From positions 1-12,594 of the forward strand of contig CAJXSA010000074.1 in the NCBI GenBank assembly GCA_913060595.1: DNA of 12,594 bases, written 5' to 3'. Positions 1-5,331 of the stretch are shown here, one piece after another (within the stretch, counting starts at the first letter, position 1; every line of letters starts with the position of its first letter). Both the position numbers and the translations under genes were made by a program. Source of the stretch: an uncultured Ignavibacteria bacterium. GTDB lineage: Bacteria > Bacteroidota > Ignavibacteria > SZUA-365. Below the pieces are notes generated by a model. The model made no database searches and had not been told where the DNA came from. It saw only the letters and a list, made by a program, of their open reading frames with translations.

Positions 1-2
1 TT

Positions 3-1109
3 GCGCTCGCACTGATCTGGAATCGCCTTGGTCGCCACAGTATTGCCTTTGCCGCCGCCATCTTCGAACTGTACGTGCACCAACTGCTTGGAATCTACTA
101 TCTGGGTTGGGAATTCGGGGTACAGTTCTGGCTCATCGCCGTGGCCGGATTGAGTTTCTTCAATGCGCGCTGGCGTCCGAGCGTGCAGTACCTCCTGCTT
201 GGACTGGCCATCATCGGCTTCGTTCTGATGTACATCTATCGCCCTGAAGGAACGTATGTGTTTTCGGAGACCTTGATGAGGCAGGCATACGCACTCAACG
301 GTGCTGTCATTATCGTCTATCTCGCGATGCTCATCAATTACTTCGCGAAAGCGACCCTCAAGGCGGAAAACAGGCTGATCGAGGAGAAGGAAGTCACGGA
401 GCGACAGAATGAGCAGCTGCGAGAGCAGCATCGCTCACTGACGCTGGAACAGGACAAGAGCTTCCGCATGCTGAACAAGATCAAGGCTTTGTTTGGTCAG
501 CAGGTGTCGGAGGAAGTAGCGCAGGAAATGATTCACAGTGACAGCGAGATCGACAGTAAAATTCACGATGTGACAGTGATGTTTCTCGATATCAGGGACT
601 TCACCCTGTTTGCCGATTCACAGGAACCCGCAGATGTCGCGACCTTCCAGAACATCGTCTTCGACAAACTGATCAATATTGTCAAGGAGCAGCGCGGTAT
701 AGTGAGCCAGATCCTCGGGGACGGGATCATGGCCGTTTTCGGTGCCCCGGCGGTAGATGAGCGACATGCCGAGCATGCCGTCTCAGCTGGTTATACGATG
801 CTTCGTGAGATCGAGGCGCTGGGCAGGCGCGGTGAGATACCGCCGATCCGTGTAGGCATCGGACTTAATTCCGGGAAGGTGCTGGCGGGTAACATCGGGA
901 ACGACATTCGCAAGTTCTACTCATTGACCGGAACGAATGTCATCATCGCAGCACGCATCGAACAGCTGAACAAGCAATATGACAGTCAATTTCTCATATC
1001 AGGCAGTACGTTTGATGCAACGAGGGATATGCATGAAGCAGATGAATTCCTCGGATCACTCACACTGAAGGGAATTGAGCGCAAGATCGAGGTTCATAAA
1101 CTGGCATGA
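3..1109 (+). CDS. Membrane-anchored class III adenylate/guanylate cyclase (5' partial)
   Basis: The frame is open to the left edge, so the true start lies outside the window; the GTG at 75 is internal to a hydrophobic stretch and is used here only for numbering. About four membrane segments are visible, ending near residue 90. A charged, coiled-coil-like linker (about 92-150) follows, then a class III catalytic domain (about 165-340). Both metal-binding aspartates are present: D172 in LDIRDFT and D216 in LGDGIMAVFGAP. R294 is kept in the IIAAR stretch. By my alignment the usual adenine-selecting Lys is Q212, the paired Asp/Thr is S283, and the transition-state Asn is I290. It probably makes a cyclic nucleotide (cAMP most likely by family) on the cytoplasmic face, but product and activity are uncertain. 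It ends at a TGA followed by a terminator; no partner gene is visible. Confidence 0.9.
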   Translation, partial: ALALIWNRLGRHSIAFAAAIFELYVHQLLGIYYLGWEFGVQFWLIAVAGLSFFNARWRPSVQYLLLGLAIIGFVLMYIYRPEGTYVFSETLMRQAYALNGAVIIVYLAMLINYFAKATLKAENRLIEEKEVTERQNEQLREQHRSLTLEQDKSFRMLNKIKALFGQQVSEEVAQEMIHSDSEIDSKIHDVTVMFLDIRDFTLFADSQEPADVATFQNIVFDKLINIVKEQRGIVSQILGDGIMAVFGAPAVDERHAEHAVSAGYTMLREIEALGRRGEIPPIRVGIGLNSGKVLAGNIGNDIRKFYSLTGTNVIIAARIEQLNKQYDSQFLISGSTFDATRDMHEADEFLGSLTLKGIERKIEVHKLA

Positions 1110-1168
1110 GATGAGGGAGCTTCAGATGGGGGAAGGCGAAACTCAGTGAGGTCGTATTATATAAAATG

Positions 1169-1199
1169 AAAAACCCCTCATTTCTGAGGGGCCTTTTTT
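1169..1199. terminator. Bidirectional intrinsic terminator between cyclase and tRNA-Asp
   Basis: A perfect 7-bp stem (CCCCTCA/TGAGGGG, 1174-1191) has a 4-base loop, a T6 run on the plus-strand side and an A5 run on the other side, which reads as T5 on the minus strand. It can end the cyclase mRNA rightward and the tRNA-Asp transcript leftward, just past the tRNA 3' end. Read on the minus strand the loop is GAAA, a stable tetraloop. Confidence 0.88.
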
Positions 1200-1200
1200 G

Positions 1201-1274
1201 CGGAGCCGACGAGACTCGAACTCGCGACCTCCTGCGTGACAGGCAGGCATTCTAACCAACTGAACTACGGCTCC
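1201..1274 (-). tRNA. tRNA-Asp (anticodon GTC)
   Basis: On the minus strand a complete cloverleaf can be drawn by hand. The acceptor arm is GGAGCCG paired with CGGCTCC. The D arm contains AGTTGGTTA, the anticodon arm is CCTGC-CTGTCAC-GCAGG with anticodon GTC, the variable loop has 5 bases, and the T arm is GCGAG-TTCGAGT-CTCGT. The discriminator base is G, as expected for Asp. CCA is not encoded: after the discriminator the sequence continues CA and an A run, so the tail must be added enzymatically. A tRNA-like remnant lies 28 bases upstream in the same orientation and probably shares its promoter. Confidence 0.96.
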
Positions 1275-1302
1275 GGGTATTTTCTTCTTGAACCTCAGCT
1301 GG

Positions 1303-1357
1303 CTCGCGACCTTCCGCCGCGGCGGACAGGCATTCTCACCAACTGAACTACGGCTTC
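1303..1357 (-). pseudogene. Degenerate tRNA-Asp-like copy lacking its 3' half
   Basis: The block matches the tRNA-Asp gene at its 5' acceptor strand, D arm (28 bases at 1330-1357 differ from 1247-1274 at two positions), variable loop and first T-stem strand (CTCGCGACCT at 1303). The copies are offset by 82-83 bases. The anticodon region is replaced by a palindrome, TCCGCCGCGGCGGA, with no recognisable anticodon loop. The T loop and 3' acceptor strand are missing. It cannot fold as a normal tRNA and looks like a decayed tandem duplicate. Confidence 0.8.
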
Positions 1358-1360
1358 ATG

Positions 1361-1376
1361 CGCTTCAATTGAAGCG
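1361..1376. repeat. 16-bp perfect palindrome upstream of the tRNA-like region
   Basis: CGCTTCAATTGAAGCG equals its own reverse complement. It lies between the proposed promoter (1381-1412) and the tRNA-like remnant, about where transcription would start, so it may be an operator or leader hairpin. It is also about 60 bases past the amidohydrolase stop, but no T run follows in that direction, so it is not a typical terminator. Confidence 0.6.
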
Positions 1377-1380
1377 TTTA

Positions 1381-1412
1381 CAAATGTACGAAGGGGAAGA
1401 TGCAAAATGCAA
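1381..1412 (-). promoter_or_regulatory. Candidate Bacteroidota-type promoter for the tRNA-Asp transcript
   Basis: Read on the minus strand, TACATTTG (1381-1388) matches the published Bacteroidetes -7 consensus TAnnTTTG exactly. It lies 21 bases after a TTG (1410-1412), within the expected spacing for the -33 box. It points at the tRNA remnant and the tRNA-Asp gene. The region is AT-rich and non-coding. Confidence 0.5.
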
Positions 1413-1435
1413 GCATTTTTGTGAAAAATTGTATC

Positions 1436-2527
1436 TCATGCCGTTGGTATTCGCAGCACGGTACCCGGGTTCGTCAGGATGCTGTCGGAAAAGCCGTGGG
1501 CGCGCTTGACACGGACGTCCTTGTCGAAGGGGTTCGTGGTCCTGCGGATTTCCAGGTGCTCGCTGAAGGATATGCTGCTGGAAAACAAAGGGTTGTGCAC
1601 CCATCCGTCGATGGGCAGGGGGAAATCGGAGCCGTTGAGCAGCCATTCCGGCGGAAAACGCTCACGGAGATGCCTGATAAAGGGCAGCCGGCTCGTCAGC
1701 GTAAACGCGGAGGTGTCGCCGTACAACATGCCATACCCGGTGTTTTTGGCATGACGGTTATTCGCCTTTTCCATGTAACCGGCGAATTCATCGATGGTGT
1801 CGCGGTCGATGACGGGGAAGACCGGGGAGGCGCAGTGCGCGGCGATCACGGTGACGCCGCAGGCGAGGGGAGCGTCGAGTATGTTGTAATCGTCGAGCTC
1901 GGCGTTGCGGATGCCCTCGGGATAGGAATACTCGGGACCGACGTGACAGAGCAGCGGAACGCCGTTGTCGGCGAGCATGCGGAAATACCGTTCGTAGCGA
2001 TAGGGATCGCCGTCCCGTGCGTCGAGATCGATGTGCTGCGTCGAGGGGATGAGCTTGATGAGCACGGCGCCGCGGGCGATGGCCTCGCTGAGCTGTTCTT
2101 CCCAGTCCGGCCGGTCGGGATGAACGGAGGCGCCGAGGAGGAAACGTTTTTCCTGCATTGTCCCGTTGAGCCGGTCGACCTGGTCGGCCAGGAAGCGACT
2201 GGAAACGTATACGTCCGTGCGGACCTTATCCATGCTCCCGTCAGGGTTGAAAACAGCGTCCAGTCCCAGCAGGACAACGGCGTCGATTTCCTCGGATGCA
2301 CGCAGACGCGCGGCAAGAAAATCCAGGTATTCCCTGCAGGTGAGATGACCGTCCTCGACATGCCCTTCTTCACCACCCATTTTGATGATGTCCTTTTCCA
2401 CCATGGAGTACAGGATGCGGGTGAGCCAGTGATTGTTGTCGTGGGGATTGAAATAGATGTCGTCTTCGCCGGTGACGTCGTCACCGTGGCCGACGACATG
2501 ACAGTGCATGTCGATGCGAGGATGCAT
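1436..2527 (-). CDS. Metal-dependent amidohydrolase (Amidohydro_2/COG2159-like)
   Basis: This 363-residue protein has the ordered motifs of the amidohydrolase TIM-barrel superfamily: HCH at H8/H10 near the N terminus, K158 in LIKLIP, H195 in LLCHVGPE, H231 in VIAAHCA, and D301 in LLNGSDFP. These are the expected metal-binding and catalytic positions, so it is probably an active cytoplasmic hydrolase or decarboxylase-like enzyme. There is no signal peptide and the substrate cannot be inferred. The ATG is preceded by GGAG six bases upstream, supporting this start. It is a single gene, divergent from the DEAD-box helicase across a 340-base gap, with a sigma70-like promoter candidate at 2656-2683. 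No strong terminator is seen between its stop and the tRNA region. Confidence 0.88.
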   Translation of the reverse strand: MHPRIDMHCHVVGHGDDVTGEDDIYFNPHDNNHWLTRILYSMVEKDIIKMGGEEGHVEDGHLTCREYLDFLAARLRASEEIDAVVLLGLDAVFNPDGSMDKVRTDVYVSSRFLADQVDRLNGTMQEKRFLLGASVHPDRPDWEEQLSEAIARGAVLIKLIPSTQHIDLDARDGDPYRYERYFRMLADNGVPLLCHVGPEYSYPEGIRNAELDDYNILDAPLACGVTVIAAHCASPVFPVIDRDTIDEFAGYMEKANNRHAKNTGYGMLYGDTSAFTLTSRLPFIRHLRERFPPEWLLNGSDFPLPIDGWVHNPLFSSSISFSEHLEIRRTTNPFDKDVRVKRAHGFSDSILTNPGTVLRIPTA

Positions 2528-2655
2528 GCGGAACTCCGGGTACGTGAGAAGTATGCCTGAGCTTACGCAATACGCCGGTAGAATTCAACAATACGCCCTC
2601 GTACCGCCTTCGAGATGAATGCAGATTTCCCTTGGAATCACGATATTTTCCATAT

Positions 2656-2683
2656 ATATTATTGACTGTTGCAAATGTTGCAA
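2656..2683 (-). promoter_or_regulatory. Candidate promoter of the amidohydrolase gene
   Basis: Read leftward, TTGCAA (2678-2683) is followed by a 16-base spacer and TAATAT (2656-2661), a plausible -35/-10 pair. The start codon lies about 125 bases downstream. The -35 box falls inside an inverted repeat, which suggests regulation. Confidence 0.45.
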
Positions 2684-2684
2684 C
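2668..2684. promoter_or_regulatory. Inverted repeat overlapping the amidohydrolase -35, possible operator
   Basis: GTTGCAA and TTGCAAC are perfect 7-bp inverted arms separated by ATG. The right arm contains the proposed -35 box. Size and symmetry suit a dimeric repressor or activator site; the binding protein is unknown. Confidence 0.45.
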
Positions 2685-2867
2685 GCCCGCCTCTGATTCT
2701 TTGAGTTTTCGGAAGCGGACTTTTTCGAGATTCGCTCTCCGATGTTCGGCACTTCCGGGGGATCACAAAACACCACATGCCGACCCTGTGCGCCCTGTTG
2801 CGGCGGCAGCTCCGATCGTTGAGACGCAGCGCGTCTTGTACTTATTTGATTAAGGATCTCTACCTGT

Positions 2868-4376
2868 ATGCAATTCAATACACTCGGGCTGTCTCAGCCT
2901 CTCCTCCGCGCGATTGACGCGGCAGGATACGAGACGCCCACGGAAATCCAGGCCCGCGCCATTCCTCCCGCACTCGCCGGCGACGATCTGATCGGCCGCG
3001 CGAAAACGGGATCGGGAAAAACCGCGGCCTTTATTCTCCCCACACTCGACCGTATCGTGAACGGGAAGCGTCCCGGACGCGGCGTGGTCCGCGCCCTGGT
3101 GCTCACACCGACGCGCGAACTCGCCCAGCAGGTCGCCGACTCCGCGAAGCTGTACAGCCGCTATACCAAGCTCAGCAGTGACGCCATGTACGGCGGCGTG
3201 TCCATCGAACCGCAGCTCAAGCGCCTCAACCGCGGCATCGACGTGCTTGCGGCCACACCCGGACGCCTGATCGACCACCTCGAGCGCGGCAGCATCGACC
3301 TTTCACACTGCGAAGTGCTGATCGTCGACGAGGCCGACCGCATGTTCGACATGGGCTTCGTCAAGGACGTGCGCCGCATCATCGCGCGCATCCCGAAGCA
3401 GCGGCAGACGCTGCTTTTCTCCGCCACGCTGAACGCGGAAGTCCGCACGCTCTCGAAAGAGATCATGCGCGATCCCGTCCAGGTGGAAGTCGGCGTGGAA
3501 GGCAATCCCGCTGAGTCCGTCCGCCAGCAGTTCTATTCGATCGAGAAACAGGGCAAGCTCAACCTGCTCTTCCATCTCATAGAGAAAGAGAAAATGGAAA
3601 GCGTGCTCGTGTTCTCGCGCACCAAGCACGGCGCCAACAAGATTGCCAAGCGCCTCGAGCGCAGCGGCATCGGCACCGGCGTGATTCACTCGAACCGCTC
3701 GCAGTCGCAGCGCCTCAGTGCGCTGGCGGGCTTCCGTGACGGACGCTACCGCGTGCTCGTCGCGACCGACATCGCCGCACGCGGCATCGACGTCGCCGGC
3801 ATCTCCCACGTGATCAACTACGACACTCCGGCCTTCGCCGAGGATTACGTCCATCGCATCGGCCGCACGGGTCGGGCAGATGCCACGGGCGACGCCATCA
3901 CCTTCGTCGCGGGCGACGAGCGCGATTATCTCCGCAAAATCGAACGCTTCGTCGGCAAGCGCTACCAGGTGTCCTCCGCACCGGACGCCGCTCCGATGCC
4001 CGAGGCGCCCGCGAACGTTCCGCAGCGCGACAGGATCGCTCCGGACGGTGCGGACGGTTCGCGCTACCGTGGCAACGGGAAGTCGGGGAAGCGTCACGAA
4101 CGTGCCGGACACGGACAGAAGCGCAACGAGAAGCGCGGCAAGCGCCCTGGCTCGAAGAACGGCGGCCGCCGCGCACAGAACGGCGGCGGCGACCGGCGCA
4201 GCGAGTACATGGAGTTCAATTTCGCACCGCTCTCAAAGAGCCGTGGCGATGATGCCGCAGGCGGAAAACGGAAGAACGGCAAGCCGTCGAACGGCAAGCG
4301 CGGAAAGTTCGCACCGCAGAACGATACCGCCGCTTCCGGGAAGAACCGCCGCCGCGACCCGCGCTTCGCACGCTGA
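2868..4376 (+). CDS. DEAD-box ATP-dependent RNA helicase, RhlE-like
   Basis: The 502-residue protein has a complete two-domain helicase core: Q motif (PTEIQ, Q28), Walker A AKTGSGKT (45-52), PTRELAQQ (81-88), TPGR (130-133), DEAD (154-157), SAT (185-187), ATDIAARGID (299-308) and HRIGRTGR (329-336). The N terminus (FNTLGLSQPLLRAI) resembles RhlE. Residues after about 370 form a long, low-complexity tail rich in Gly, Lys, Arg and Asn, typical of RNA-binding extensions that tether such helicases to structured RNA. It probably unwinds or remodels RNA in ribosome assembly, RNA decay or cold adaptation. The ATG is preceded by AAGGA about 11 bases upstream. It is monocistronic and ends at a strong terminator. 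Confidence 0.95.
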   Translation: MQFNTLGLSQPLLRAIDAAGYETPTEIQARAIPPALAGDDLIGRAKTGSGKTAAFILPTLDRIVNGKRPGRGVVRALVLTPTRELAQQVADSAKLYSRYTKLSSDAMYGGVSIEPQLKRLNRGIDVLAATPGRLIDHLERGSIDLSHCEVLIVDEADRMFDMGFVKDVRRIIARIPKQRQTLLFSATLNAEVRTLSKEIMRDPVQVEVGVEGNPAESVRQQFYSIEKQGKLNLLFHLIEKEKMESVLVFSRTKHGANKIAKRLERSGIGTGVIHSNRSQSQRLSALAGFRDGRYRVLVATDIAARGIDVAGISHVINYDTPAFAEDYVHRIGRTGRADATGDAITFVAGDERDYLRKIERFVGKRYQVSSAPDAAPMPEAPANVPQRDRIAPDGADGSRYRGNGKSGKRHERAGHGQKRNEKRGKRPGSKNGGRRAQNGGGDRRSEYMEFNFAPLSKSRGDDAAGGKRKNGKPSNGKRGKFAPQNDTAASGKNRRRDPRFAR

Positions 4377-4399
4377 TCCCACACGACAACGACCATGAC

Positions 4400-4436
4400 A
4401 AAAAACCCGTTCCGGTATCCCCGGAACGGGTTTTTT
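4400..4436. terminator. Bidirectional terminator between helicase and prmC
   Basis: Arms ACCCGTTCCGG and CCGGAACGGGT form a GC-rich perfect stem around the 5-base loop TATCC. An A run precedes it and a T6 run follows, so it can end both the rightward helicase transcript and the leftward lon-prmC transcript, whose last stop codon is at 4456. Confidence 0.93.
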
Positions 4437-4455
4437 CGTTTCTGTCACGGGAATG

Positions 4456-5325
4456 TTACTTCCAGGCGGTGACCACGCGCTCGATGCCGCTGTAATCTTC
4501 CCGCACCGCGATATCACGCAATCCGGCCTGCTCCAGGATTTCCCTGACGGATTCCGCCTGTCCGGCGCCCACCTCGAGTGCAAGCAATCCGCCCGGGGCC
4601 AGCAGCTCGTCGATGCGCTCGGCGATGCGGCGGTAGAAGCGCAGGCCGTCTCCGCCGTCGGTGGCGGCGATCAGCGGTTCGAAATTCCGTATTTCGGGCT
4701 GCAGTTCGTCGACCTCGGACTGTGGAACGTAGGGTGGATTGGATACGACGATGTCGAACGGCGCGGTGGATTCCTCAATACTTCCGTTGAAGATGTCGTG
4801 CGTTACGAAGGCGATGCGCTCGGTGAGGGAATGGCGCGCGGCGTTTTCCTGCGCGAGCGCGAGTGCATCCCCGCTGATATCCGTGGCGGTGACGCGGATG
4901 CCGGGGAGCTGCGCGGCAAGGGCGACGGCGATTGCGCCGCTTCCGGTGCCGATGTCCAGCAGTCGCAGATGCTCCCCGATTTTTCCGCTTTTCCGGAAGT
5001 CGAGTATCGTGTCGATGAGATGTTCGGTGTCGGGACGGGGAATGAGAACGGCGGGGGTGACGGCGAACTCGAGTCCGTAAAACTCCGTGCTGCCGACGAT
5101 GTACTGCACCGGCTCGTGGTTGAGGCGTCGCCGGACAAGCGCACGAAATTCTGTCAGTTCTTCTTCCTGTACCGGTTGGTCGAAGCGCAGGTACATCTGC
5201 AGACGCTTTTCGCGCAGGACATGGGCGAGCAGGTACTCGGCAGAGAGCTTGGCTTCTCCGATGCCTTTTGCGGTAAAGAAATCCGTGGATTTCCGTATCA
5301 GGGAGAGGACGGTTTCCTGCGCCAT
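4456..5325 (-). CDS. prmC: Peptide chain release factor N5-glutamine methyltransferase
   Basis: PrmC methylates the Gln of the GGQ motif in release factors RF1 and RF2 using S-adenosylmethionine, which makes translation termination efficient. The 289-residue length is normal. An N-terminal helical domain (about 1-75) is followed by IPRPDTE (95-101), the SAM-binding loop DIGTGSG (124-130) and the catalytic NPPY (196-199) that binds the substrate glutamine. The ATG lies 6 bases after the lon stop codon, with GGAAA at the end of lon as a possible ribosome site, so it is almost certainly the second gene of a lon-prmC unit. In many bacteria prmC follows prfA instead, so this pairing is a local feature. 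A shared terminator follows. Confidence 0.95.
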   Translation of the reverse strand: MAQETVLSLIRKSTDFFTAKGIGEAKLSAEYLLAHVLREKRLQMYLRFDQPVQEEELTEFRALVRRRLNHEPVQYIVGSTEFYGLEFAVTPAVLIPRPDTEHLIDTILDFRKSGKIGEHLRLLDIGTGSGAIAVALAAQLPGIRVTATDISGDALALAQENAARHSLTERIAFVTHDIFNGSIEESTAPFDIVVSNPPYVPQSEVDELQPEIRNFEPLIAATDGGDGLRFYRRIAERIDELLAPGGLLALEVGAGQAESVREILEQAGLRDIAVREDYSGIERVVTAWK

Positions 5326-5331
5326 CGGGTG

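Larger units (their letters stand above)
2528..2867. other. Divergent intergenic region, amidohydrolase / helicase
   Basis: About 340 bases with no convincing gene; the short ORFs here have no recognisable product and one overlaps the helicase start. It holds an AT-rich core near 2641-2670 with a minus-strand promoter candidate, a 17-bp inverted repeat (2668-2684), and a second inverted repeat AGACGC-AGC-GCGTCT (2822-2836) just before the helicase. A weak plus-strand promoter may exist (TTGAGA at 2819 and an AT-rich stretch near 2842-2849), but I would not call it. Confidence 0.7.

Noticed and set aside
1201..1357. tRNA direct repeat as an integrated-element attachment pair
   Set aside because: The repeat covers the 5' half of the tRNA rather than the 3' end usually used, the copies are only about 83 bases apart, and no integrase or mobile gene is present.
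1400..2560. Long plus-strand ORF (386 codons) opposite the amidohydrolase
   Set aside because: It is antisense to a gene with clear catalytic motifs and shows no domain of its own; GC-rich codon bias leaves the opposite strand open.
2585..2878. Small minus-strand ORF (97 codons) in the amidohydrolase-helicase gap
   Set aside because: It overlaps the helicase start, has no good ribosome site and no recognisable domain.
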